Assembly (NCBI GenBank): GCA_046047615.1
Contig: JBJOHO010000050.1
Span: 1 to 64,000 of the forward strand
Source: ZC4RG30 sp046047615
GTDB lineage: Bacteria > Pseudomonadota > Gammaproteobacteria > Steroidobacterales > Steroidobacteraceae
DNA: 64,000 nt
Direction: 5' to 3'
The position numbers were made by a program, and so were the translations under genes. The first letter of the stretch is position 1; the number at the start of each line of letters is the position of its first letter. The notes under the pieces are model-generated. The model was not told the origin of the DNA and made no database searches. It saw only the letters and a program-made list of their open reading frames with translations. Positions 7,885 through 15,980 of the stretch are shown here, piece after piece.

Positions 7885-8394
7885 ATGAGCAGCAGCCCTG
7901 AAGACTTGACGCTACTCAAGGCCGGCATCCGGCAGATGCTCACGTTCCGGCTCGGCGACGAGACCTATGGCGTGGACATCCTGCGCGTGAAGGAAATCCG
8001 CGGCTGGTCGCCGGTGACGCGCATCCCGCAGTCACCACCCCATGTCCTCGGCGTGCTCAACCTGCGCGGCGAGATCGTGCCCATCATCGACCTGCGGGCC
8101 CGCTTCGACCTGCCGTCGGCAGCGTTCACGCCGGTGACCGTGATCATCGTCCTCTCGGTGCGCACCGCGGAGGGCAGCAAGGAATGCGGACTGGTGGTCG
8201 ACAGCGTTTCGGATGTCGTGGACCTGGAGGCTTCCGCGCTGCGACCGGCACCCGGGATGTCAGCGTCCGGCAATGCCGACTACATCGAAAGCCTCGCGAC
8301 GGTCGAGGACGGCATGCTGATCCTTCTCAACGTCGACACCCTGGTGGGCAGCGACCTGGCCGGATCCGGCATGGCCGGGCTTGCGGCCGCCTGA
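7885..8394 (+). CDS. cheW: CheW receptor-kinase coupling protein
   Basis: 169 aa. A single CheW SH3-like domain with the expected FRLGDETYGVDILRVKEI start, the VLGVLNLRGEIVPIIDLRARFDLP core and a C-terminal LILLNVDTLV strand. It links MCP tips to CheA P5. It lies 13 bp after cheA with a CGGAG ribosome-binding site and precedes the first MCP gene, which fits a dedicated receptor-kinase array. Confidence 0.95.
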   Translation: MSSSPEDLTLLKAGIRQMLTFRLGDETYGVDILRVKEIRGWSPVTRIPQSPPHVLGVLNLRGEIVPIIDLRARFDLPSAAFTPVTVIIVLSVRTAEGSKECGLVVDSVSDVVDLEASALRPAPGMSASGNADYIESLATVEDGMLILLNVDTLVGSDLAGSGMAGLAAA

Positions 8395-8424
8395 CCCAGA
8401 ACCCAACCCAAGCGGGGAATCAAG

Positions 8425-10614
8425 ATGAGCACGTCCGAATCGAGCAGCTCCTTGCCGCGCCAGCTCACCAGCTTTGCTCTGGCCATGGTCATCGTGCTGG
8501 GCAGCCTGTATGCCGCCACCGGATCCGTCACCGGCGGCAAGCCGCTGGTGGCCGGCCTGGCGCTGCTGGCGGCGGGTGCCTTGACGTGGTGGACCTCCCG
8601 GAACAACGGCGCGCAGACCCGTGAAGCCCGCGAGAGCCTGCACCACGAAATCCATCTGCTGCAAAGCCGTGATGCGGAGCACCGGTCACGGATCGAAGGG
8701 CTCGATGCCGCCCAGGCGGTCGTCGAGTTCGACGCCGACGGTCGCGTCATTGCGGCCAATGCGCGCTACCTGCAGCTGTCCGGCTTCAAAGCAGAAGACT
8801 TGCTCGGCCGCCACATCGGCACCTTGGGTGACTCCACGCCACAGGCCGGTGCCGGCTCCGGGGATCTCTGGCAGCGCGTGCTCGGCGGCGATCTCCGCAA
8901 CGACGCGGTGAGACGTATCACCCGCGATGGCCGTGAGTTCTGGTTGCAGGCGACCTATGCAGTGGTCAGGGGCGCTGATGGCAAGCCGCTGAAGGTCGCG
9001 GAGTACGGCACGGACCAGACCCAGCAACATCAGGAGGCAGCGCTGAACGCCGCCTTCAGGGGCGCGCTGGACAAACTCAGTTCGAATGTGTCCGTTGCCG
9101 ATGCCGACGGCAAGATCATCTACCTGAACGAAGCCGTGCGGACCATGCTGCAGACGGCCCAGGCAGACTTCCGCAGGGACCTGCCGAACTTCGACGCCAG
9201 CCGCGTGCTCGGCGCGAATTTCGACAACTTCCACAAGAATCCGCAGCACCAGCGCAACTTGCTGGGGCGTCTCAAGGACACCTACTCCAATCAGGTGTTG
9301 ATCGGTGGGCGCACGATGCGCCTGGTGGCCAACCCCATGTTTGACGAGCGCGGACGCCGCCTCGGGACAGTGGTCGAGTGGTTCGACCACACGGACGAAG
9401 TCAGGGCCCAGGACGAGCTGCAGCGCGTCGTGGAGTCGGTCACGCGTGGCGAACTGACACAGCGTGTGACCACTGAAGGCAAGAAAGGCTTCTACGAGGC
9501 GCTGTCGCGGCAGCTCAACGCCCTGATCGACACCGTGGCTACTGTCGTCCAGGAGACCCACGCGCTTGTCTCGGCGGCGAATGCGGGGGATCTCACCCGC
9601 CGCGTGCAGATCGAGGGCGCACCAGGACTGCTGGCAACCATCGGCGACGGGCTCAACCAGCTGACGGAAAACCTCGCCCAGGTCGTCTCCCAGGTGAAGA
9701 CGGCAGCAAGCGAGGTCAGCAAGGGCGCCGACGAGATCAGCCAGGGCAACACCAACCTGTCACAGCGCACCGAGGAACAGGCGTCATCGCTCGAGGAGAC
9801 GGCGTCCTCCATGGAAGAGATGACCAGCACGGTACGCCAGAACGCGGACAACGCCGGACAGGCCAACCAGCTTGCCGTCGCCGCCCGCGACCAGGCCGAG
9901 AAGGGCGGTGCGGTGGTGTCGCGTGCCGTGCGCGCGATGGCCGAAATCAATGACTCCTCGAAAAAGATCGCCGACATCATCGTCGTGATCGACGAGATCG
10001 CTTTCCAGACCAACCTGCTTGCACTGAACGCGGCGGTGGAAGCTGCACGCGCCGGCGAGCAGGGGCGTGGTTTCGCGGTTGTGGCCTCGGAGGTCCGCAA
10101 TCTCGCAGGTCGCTCGGCCACTGCTGCCAAGGAAATCAAGGCACTGATCCAGGACAGCGTGCGCAAGGTTGATGAAGGCGCAGACCTTGTCACCCAGTCA
10201 GGGGCCACGCTGGAGCAGATCGTCACGGCGGTCAAGAAGGTCACAGACATCGTCGCCGAGATCGCCGCAGCCAGCCAGGAGCAGTCAGCGGGCATCGAGC
10301 AGGTCAACAAGGCCGTCATGCAGCTTGACGAATTGACGCAGCAGAACGCGGCGCTGGTGGAGCAGGCGTCCGCCGCCAGCCAGTCCATGGCGGACCAGGC
10401 TCGCGCCCTGCACGAAACCATGAATGGCTATCGCGTGCTCGGCAGCAGCGTGGAACGCCGTGGCGATGCACCTGCAGCCGTTGAAAGGCGCAAGCCTGGA
10501 CGGCCCTGGAGCGCGCCTGCGCGCAAGGCGCTGGCCGTGAAGGCTGCGCCGAGGCCCGCCGCCAAGGTGGCCGCGGCTGCGGGCAGCGACGACGAAGTCT
10601 GGAAGGAATTCTGA
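8425..10614 (+). CDS. Methyl-accepting chemotaxis protein, PAS-PAS, short membrane hairpin, WKEF tail
   Basis: 729 aa. Two hydrophobic helices (about 13-31 and 40-57) are separated by only a few residues, so there is no sizeable periplasmic sensor. Two cytoplasmic PAS-like domains follow (about 90-195 and 215-325), the second with GANFDNFHKNPQHQRNLL. Two HAMP-like units come next (RGELTQRV and AGDLTRRV), then a full signalling hairpin with the EIAFQTNLLALNAAVEAARAGEQ tip region. The last residues DDEVWKEF carry the xWxxF pentapeptide that recruits CheR/CheB in tethered receptors. An Aer-like internal or redox sensor is likely; ligand unknown. Confidence 0.92.
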   Translation: MSTSESSSSLPRQLTSFALAMVIVLGSLYAATGSVTGGKPLVAGLALLAAGALTWWTSRNNGAQTREARESLHHEIHLLQSRDAEHRSRIEGLDAAQAVVEFDADGRVIAANARYLQLSGFKAEDLLGRHIGTLGDSTPQAGAGSGDLWQRVLGGDLRNDAVRRITRDGREFWLQATYAVVRGADGKPLKVAEYGTDQTQQHQEAALNAAFRGALDKLSSNVSVADADGKIIYLNEAVRTMLQTAQADFRRDLPNFDASRVLGANFDNFHKNPQHQRNLLGRLKDTYSNQVLIGGRTMRLVANPMFDERGRRLGTVVEWFDHTDEVRAQDELQRVVESVTRGELTQRVTTEGKKGFYEALSRQLNALIDTVATVVQETHALVSAANAGDLTRRVQIEGAPGLLATIGDGLNQLTENLAQVVSQVKTAASEVSKGADEISQGNTNLSQRTEEQASSLEETASSMEEMTSTVRQNADNAGQANQLAVAARDQAEKGGAVVSRAVRAMAEINDSSKKIADIIVVIDEIAFQTNLLALNAAVEAARAGEQGRGFAVVASEVRNLAGRSATAAKEIKALIQDSVRKVDEGADLVTQSGATLEQIVTAVKKVTDIVAEIAAASQEQSAGIEQVNKAVMQLDELTQQNAALVEQASAASQSMADQARALHETMNGYRVLGSSVERRGDAPAAVERRKPGRPWSAPARKALAVKAAPRPAAKVAAAAGSDDEVWKEF

Positions 10615-10637
10615 CCGGCGCAGCCGGGGAGCATGAC

Positions 10638-11003
10638 ATGGCACGGATCCTGGCAGTCGATGACTCAGCCTCCATGAGGCAAATGGTCGGCATGACCCTG
10701 CGCAGCGCAGGGCACGACGTGGTCAGCGCGAGCGACGGCGATGAGGCTCTTGGGTTGGCCCGCGAGGGCGACCCCGTCGACCTCGTGATCACGGACGTCA
10801 ACATGCCGAACATGGACGGCATCACGCTTGTCCGCGAACTGCGCGCGCTCCCGCAATACAAGGGCGTACCGCTCCTCGTGCTGACCACCGACGCCAGCAG
10901 CGAGAGGAAGACCGAGGGTCGCCAGGCAGGCGCGACCGGGTGGATCGTCAAGCCCTTCAACCCGGAGCGGTTGCTGGAGACGGTGGCCAAGGTCCTCCGC
11001 TGA
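10638..11003 (+). CDS. Second CheY-like single-domain response regulator
   Basis: 121 aa receiver domain with acidic pair D8-D9, phospho-acceptor D53 (VITDVNMPNMDG), Thr in LVLTTDAS and Lys in IVKPFNPERLL. Helix 1 is DDSASMRQMVGMTLRSAG, a receptor-cluster type common next to MCP and cheA genes, unlike the motor-type helix of the CheY at 4281. It may act as a phosphate sink or feed the adjacent CheZ-like protein. It lies 23 bp after the first MCP and 7 bp before the CheZ-like gene. Confidence 0.9.
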   Translation: MARILAVDDSASMRQMVGMTLRSAGHDVVSASDGDEALGLAREGDPVDLVITDVNMPNMDGITLVRELRALPQYKGVPLLVLTTDASSERKTEGRQAGATGWIVKPFNPERLLETVAKVLR

Positions 11004-11010
11004 GGCCCGC

Positions 11011-11508
11011 ATGCCGACGTCACCCGCCACCCACAGCGTTCCTGCCGAAGTGCTGCTGGCCGCCGTTGCGCAGATCGACCTTGCGCTGCGCGAGGCGCAG
11101 GGCCCCGTGGACAGCCTCGGCGGCTCGCTGGAACGGCTGGCAGGCGAGTTGCTGGTGCTCGGCCACGGCGAGGGTCTTGACCCGCCCCGGAGCGCTGCGC
11201 TGGAGGCCTTGCGCCGCGACCTCAGCGACGCCGTCCGCAGCCTGCAATTCTACGACCGCATGGTCCAGCACCTCTCGCATGTGCACGACTTCCTCGCCGA
11301 CGCCGCCGATGACCTGGACCCCAATGCAAGCTCGCCGCACCCCGTGTATCGCTGGGAGCAACTGCGCGAGAGGTTGTTCAGGCGCCTGCTCAGCCAGGAA
11401 CAACGTGACGTGCTGCACGTCCTGATGCCTCCGCGAGGCTGCCGCGATGGCGCCCCTCGCCGCGAAGGCCCGCTGGGCCCCACGGCAGACGACGTAGAAC
11501 TGTTTTGA
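11011..11508 (+). CDS. CheZ-like helical chemotaxis protein of unassigned function, ends in DDVELF
   Basis: 165 aa, predicted mostly helical. The segment VRSLQFYDRMVQHLSHVHDF (76-95) has D82 and Q86 in the D-x3-Q spacing of CheZ (QDLTGQ), suggesting a distant CheZ-superfamily phosphatase; the whole protein is not recognisably CheZ. The C-terminus TADDVELF closely resembles the CheD C-terminus in this cluster (GDDIELFD). The first 60 residues are Leu/Ala-rich with no membrane segment. It is between cheY2 and an MCP, so acting on CheY2-P is a reasonable inference. I do not recognise a named family with certainty. Confidence 0.72.
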   Translation: MPTSPATHSVPAEVLLAAVAQIDLALREAQGPVDSLGGSLERLAGELLVLGHGEGLDPPRSAALEALRRDLSDAVRSLQFYDRMVQHLSHVHDFLADAADDLDPNASSPHPVYRWEQLRERLFRRLLSQEQRDVLHVLMPPRGCRDGAPRREGPLGPTADDVELF

Positions 11509-11563
11509 TCGAACCTACGCCACCGGCACCTCCAGGCCGCCGGACACCATGGAGATTGAGGTC

Positions 11564-14434
11564 ATGAACATCGACCTGAAAGCCGCAGACTGGCAGTTCA
11601 TCAACCGCCAGCCCGTCTCACGCAAGCTGGCCATCATGGCCGGCGTAATGCTGCTGCCGATCGTTGGCCTGCTGGGCTCCTACATCCATACGAACTACAG
11701 TTCCATCGCCTTCACCCGGTTGGAGCAGGCGGGACTGGAGTACTACCACCCCTTGGAGGAACTCGGCAGCCGTGTCACCGACTCTGCCGCCGCAAACAGC
11801 AAGGCCCTGCAGGCGGGAGCCCGTTCCACTGCAGAGGAGGAGGCCATCCACAGGAGGGCCGAAGAGGCCATTGCCGACATGGACAGGCTGGAGGCCGAAC
11901 ACGGCAACGCCGAAACGCAGGCCGCCTGGAAACACATCAAGGATCAATGGAACTCGATCCGGACCGGCAACTTCCGCAACGCGGACGACAGCCTCAACGC
12001 CCACCGGCAGGCGATGGCTGACATCAATGCGCTGCGGATGAAGATCGCCAACGACTGGAACCTGGTACTCGATCCCGAGGCCGCCACCTATCATCTGATC
12101 GACGTGACTGTCGGCAAGATTCCCGACATCGCGTCCGATATCGGCGAAACGCGTGCGCTCCTGGCGACCGCTGCGACGCGGGGCAGCCTGGGCAGCGAAG
12201 ACCGGCTCGCCGTGATCCGGCTGGTCGAACGCGCGCAGGAACGCGTTGCGGCCGTCCACAGCTCACTGGCCCTTGCCAGCGCAGCCTCGGCCGACCGGCC
12301 GGAGTTGCAGTCGCTGATCGGCCGGATTCCCGGCGACTGGGACCGCGCCATCACGGCCTGGCTGTCTGATGTCGAAACCACCGTGGTTGCCGGAACTCTG
12401 ACCACCTCCGGACTCAATGCGCTGGCAGAGGCTGCCGCCACGGTCCCAGCCAGCATGGACGGACTGCACGACCTGGCCACGGCTGCCACCGAACTGGGCC
12501 TTGCCGACCGCGTTTCGGTGGAAGTGCGTGCACTCACGGCCACGTTGGTCGCCACGCTGCTGGTGATGGTCCTGGGTGTGTGGCTTGCCTACGTGATCAA
12601 CCGCCGGATTTCCGATGCCCTGACGCGCCTGCAAGGTGTGGCCGAGCGCATTGCTGCCGGGCGGTACGACAACGACCTGGCCCACAACGCCACCGATGAG
12701 ATCGGCGACCTGTACAGCTCGATTGGACGGATGCAAAGCCAGCTGGCGGAAGACGAGCGCAACCGCGCGGAGTCCGCGGCCAACATCACGCGCCTGCGCA
12801 GCGCCCTGGACTCGACGTCCACCAACGTCATGGTGGCCGACAATGACGGCGTCATCGTCTACATGAACCGTGCCGTCAGTGCCCTGTTCCGCGACGCCGA
12901 GGCCGACTTCCGGCGTGACCTGCCGAACCTGCAGGCATCTCGACTGATGGGAGCCAACTTCGACCTCTTCCACCGCGACCCCAGCATGCAGCGCAACCTC
13001 CTTTCGCGCCTGCGTGGCACGCACACCGCACACATGAAGATCGGCGGGCGCAACATGCGCATTGTCGCCAACCCCATCGTGTCCGACGCCGGGACCCGCC
13101 TGGGCACGGTCGTGGAGTGGACCGACCGCACGCAGGAAATGGCGTCCGAGAAGGAATTGGCCGACGTGGTTGGCGCAGTCATCAATGGTGATCTCGGCCG
13201 CCGGATCAGCCTTGAGGGCAAGGTCGGCTTCTTTGCCACCATGTCCACGGGCATCAATGAACTGGTCGAAAGCGTCGCCGGCGTCGTCGCCGAAGTCCAC
13301 AAGCTGGTTGCCGCAGCAAGCGCGGGCGACCTGGCGACGCGCATGCGCTTCGAAGGCAAGGCCGGGCTCAACCGCACCCTGGGCGAGGGCATCAACGAAC
13401 TGGTCAACGAAATGGCCGGTGTCGTCGACGAGCTGCAGAGGCTGGTGGGCGCAGCAAATGAGGGCGATCTCACCGTACGCATGCCCGTGCAGGGGCGCGG
13501 CGGCCTGTTCCAGCGCGTCGGCACGGGCATCAATGCCTTCACCGACAACATGGCCGGCATCGTCGCCCAGGTGAAGCGCGCCGCCAGCGAAGTCAGCCGC
13601 GGCGCGGATGAGATCAGCCAAGGCAACACGGACCTCTCCCAGCGCACTGAGGAGCAGGCCTCTTCGCTGGAGGAAACCGCGTCCTCGATGGAGGAGATGA
13701 CCAGCACGGTACGCCAGAACGCGGACAACGCGGCGCAGGCCAACCAGCTGGCTGCCGCGGCCCGCGACCAGGCGGAGAAGGGTGGGGCGGTCGTGTCGCG
13801 TGCCGTCACCGCCATGAGCGGCATCAAGGACGCCAGCAAGCGCATCGCCGACATCATCGGCGTCATCGATGAGATCGCCTTCCAGACGAACCTGCTGGCC
13901 CTCAACGCTGCCGTCGAGGCAGCGCGTGCCGGCGAACAGGGACGTGGATTTGCTGTCGTGGCATCAGAAGTGCGCAACCTCGCCGGCCGTTCGGCGACCG
14001 CTGCGAAGGAGATCAAGTCGCTGATCCAGGACAGCGTGCACCGCGTCGACGAGGGGTCGACCTTGGTAACACAGTCGGGTGCGACGCTCGAGCAGATCGT
14101 CCTCGCCGTGAAGAAGGTCGCCGACATCGTCAGCGAGATCGCGGCTGCCAGCCACGAGCAATCGGCGGGCATCGAGCAGGTCAACAAGGCGGTGATGCAG
14201 CTGGACGAACTGACCCAACAGAACGCGGCCCTGGTCGAGGAGGCATCCGCGGCCAGCCAGTCCATGGCGGAGCAGGCGCGTGCGCTGAATGAATCCATGG
14301 CCCGCTATACGGTGGAGGGCGCGAACATCGCGCGTCCCCGGACGCAGCGGCAGCATGAAGGTCTTCGGGCCGTCGAACGCCGGTTGGAAGGTGTTCGCAG
14401 CTGGCCCGCGACCGGCACTGACGACGGACGCTGA
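11564..14434 (+). CDS. Methyl-accepting chemotaxis protein with periplasmic domain, HAMP, PAS and poly-HAMP
   Basis: 956 aa. TM1 is near residues 17-38 (KLAIMAGVMLLPIVGLLGSYI) and TM2 near 325-347 (LVATLLVMVLGVWLAYVI). They enclose a roughly 285-residue, probably helical periplasmic sensor. After TM2 come a HAMP, a PAS with GANFDLFHRDPSMQRNLL, and three HAMP-like repeats (NGDLGRRI, AGDLATRM, EGDLTVRM). The signalling hairpin with the EIAFQTNLLALNAAVEAARAGEQ region completes it. The C-terminus is TGTDDGR with no WxxF tether. The ATG at 11564 has GGAG at 11551-11554; an upstream ATG at 11549 is possible. Its tip is nearly identical to the first MCP, so mixed arrays are expected. Confidence 0.92.
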   Translation: MNIDLKAADWQFINRQPVSRKLAIMAGVMLLPIVGLLGSYIHTNYSSIAFTRLEQAGLEYYHPLEELGSRVTDSAAANSKALQAGARSTAEEEAIHRRAEEAIADMDRLEAEHGNAETQAAWKHIKDQWNSIRTGNFRNADDSLNAHRQAMADINALRMKIANDWNLVLDPEAATYHLIDVTVGKIPDIASDIGETRALLATAATRGSLGSEDRLAVIRLVERAQERVAAVHSSLALASAASADRPELQSLIGRIPGDWDRAITAWLSDVETTVVAGTLTTSGLNALAEAAATVPASMDGLHDLATAATELGLADRVSVEVRALTATLVATLLVMVLGVWLAYVINRRISDALTRLQGVAERIAAGRYDNDLAHNATDEIGDLYSSIGRMQSQLAEDERNRAESAANITRLRSALDSTSTNVMVADNDGVIVYMNRAVSALFRDAEADFRRDLPNLQASRLMGANFDLFHRDPSMQRNLLSRLRGTHTAHMKIGGRNMRIVANPIVSDAGTRLGTVVEWTDRTQEMASEKELADVVGAVINGDLGRRISLEGKVGFFATMSTGINELVESVAGVVAEVHKLVAAASAGDLATRMRFEGKAGLNRTLGEGINELVNEMAGVVDELQRLVGAANEGDLTVRMPVQGRGGLFQRVGTGINAFTDNMAGIVAQVKRAASEVSRGADEISQGNTDLSQRTEEQASSLEETASSMEEMTSTVRQNADNAAQANQLAAAARDQAEKGGAVVSRAVTAMSGIKDASKRIADIIGVIDEIAFQTNLLALNAAVEAARAGEQGRGFAVVASEVRNLAGRSATAAKEIKSLIQDSVHRVDEGSTLVTQSGATLEQIVLAVKKVADIVSEIAAASHEQSAGIEQVNKAVMQLDELTQQNAALVEEASAASQSMAEQARALNESMARYTVEGANIARPRTQRQHEGLRAVERRLEGVRSWPATGTDDGR

Positions 14435-14437
14435 GCC

Positions 14438-15316
14438 ATGCGCGGAGCCGCACCGTCGCTGGGGCCCTCAGGCCGCGAACGCGAGTTCGCGTTCGGCGAC
14501 GAGGATTTCCGCTCGCTGCGTGAACTGGTGAGGGCCGAAACCGGCATCACCCTCTCCGAGGCCAAGCGGGAGTTGGTGTACGGCCGGCTGTCCCGGCGGC
14601 TGCGGGTGCTGCAATTGGGTTCGTTCCGCGAGTACCGCGACCTGCTGGCCGGACCGCAGCGCGAGTCGGAGCTGGGCGAGTTCATCAACGCCGTGACAAC
14701 GAACCTCACGGCGTTCTTCCGCGAGAACCACCACTTCGATTACCTGCGCGAACAATTCCTCGGACCATTGGTGGCCGCCGGAAAACGCGGCCAGCGCATC
14801 CGCATCTGGTCGGCCGGCTGCTCCAGCGGCGAAGAGCCCTATTCGATTGCCATGACAGTCGCGGAAACGCTGCCGGACTGGCAGCGCATGGACATCCGGA
14901 TCCTCGCCACGGACCTCGATACCGACATGGTGGCGCGGGGCGAACGCGGCGTGTACCGGGAGGACCGCGTCGCGGGCATCGGCTCGCGCCGGCTCGAACG
15001 CTGGTTCCAGGAAGTCCCCGCAAGAGGTGCCGGCGGTCGCCACTACAAGGTGGCACCCGAGCTGGCGGCGATGATCGCCTTCAGGCGCCTGAACCTCATG
15101 GAGCCGTTGCCTTTCAAGGGCCCATTGGATGTCATCTTCTGCCGCAACGTGATCATCTATTTCGACAAGGACACGCAGCGGGACCTGTTCCGGCGGATCG
15201 CGCCGCTGCAGCGCCCCGGCGACCTGCTGTTCCTCGGGCACTCGGAGAGCCTCTTCAAGGTCACCGACGACTACTCGCTGATCGGCAAGACCATATACCG
15301 CAGGGCAGGAGGCTGA
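14438..15316 (+). CDS. cheR: CheR chemoreceptor glutamate methyltransferase
   Basis: 292 aa. It uses S-adenosylmethionine to methylate glutamates on MCP helices. The N-terminal helical domain (about 20-90) includes TNLTAFFRE. The SAM-binding motif is IRIWSAGCSSGEEPYSIAM, and later FCRNVIIYFDKDTQ and LFLGHSESLF are typical. It starts 3 bp after the second MCP stop. The beta-subdomain that grips receptor pentapeptides is present around VYREDRVAGIGSRRLERWF. Confidence 0.95.
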   Translation: MRGAAPSLGPSGREREFAFGDEDFRSLRELVRAETGITLSEAKRELVYGRLSRRLRVLQLGSFREYRDLLAGPQRESELGEFINAVTTNLTAFFRENHHFDYLREQFLGPLVAAGKRGQRIRIWSAGCSSGEEPYSIAMTVAETLPDWQRMDIRILATDLDTDMVARGERGVYREDRVAGIGSRRLERWFQEVPARGAGGRHYKVAPELAAMIAFRRLNLMEPLPFKGPLDVIFCRNVIIYFDKDTQRDLFRRIAPLQRPGDLLFLGHSESLFKVTDDYSLIGKTIYRRAGG

Positions 15317-15317
15317 C

Positions 15318-15971
15318 ATGCCGGCAGCGGCGACCAGCGCGGCCACCGGGCGCCCACCGCCAAATCCAGGCTTCGAGCACATCCAGCGCAGCTGGGATGC
15401 CACACAGGGACGTTGGAGCGCGAAGATCCTGCCGGGCGAGTACTACGTAACCGGCCAGGATGAAGCCATCACGACCATCCTCGGGTCCTGCATCTCGGCC
15501 TGCATCCGTGACCGCGAGCTGCGCATCGGCGGCATGAACCACTTCATGCTCCCTGAGGACACCTCGGACGGACAGAGCTCCTGGATGGACAAGGCGACCG
15601 GGTTGGCCACGCGCTACGGCTCGTTCGCCATGGAAAGCCTCGTCAACGAGATCCTGAAGCGCGGCGGGCGTCGTCAACGCCTCGAAGTGAAGCTCTTCGG
15701 TGGCGGGAAGATGCTGGCGTCGATGATCGACGTCGGTGCCCGCAACATCGCCTTTGCCCGCCAATGGCTCCGTACCGAAGGCTTCATCCTCGTGGCGGAA
15801 GACGTCGGTGACACCGTGCCGCGGCGGATCGTCTACACCCCTGCGGATGGCCGGGTGCGCGTCCGCCACCTCATGTCGATGGAGAGCCGCGCCATCGCGA
15901 CGCGCGAGCAGAACTACCTGTCCACCTTCCGCCAGAAGCCCGATGGCGACGACATCGAGCTGTTCGACTGA
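15318..15971 (+). CDS. cheD: CheD chemoreceptor glutamine deamidase
   Basis: 217 aa. The catalytic Cys lies in TTILGSCISACIRD and the His in IGGMNHFMLP, as in CheD amidases that convert receptor Gln to Glu. GGGKML and RIVYTPADGRVRVRHL are also typical. The C-terminus GDDIELFD is nearly the same as that of the CheZ-like protein at 11011. The ATG lies 2 bp after the cheR stop. Its presence alongside CheR and CheB gives a full receptor-adaptation set. Confidence 0.94.
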   Translation: MPAAATSAATGRPPPNPGFEHIQRSWDATQGRWSAKILPGEYYVTGQDEAITTILGSCISACIRDRELRIGGMNHFMLPEDTSDGQSSWMDKATGLATRYGSFAMESLVNEILKRGGRRQRLEVKLFGGGKMLASMIDVGARNIAFARQWLRTEGFILVAEDVGDTVPRRIVYTPADGRVRVRHLMSMESRAIATREQNYLSTFRQKPDGDDIELFD

Positions 15972-15980
15972 GGATCGCCC

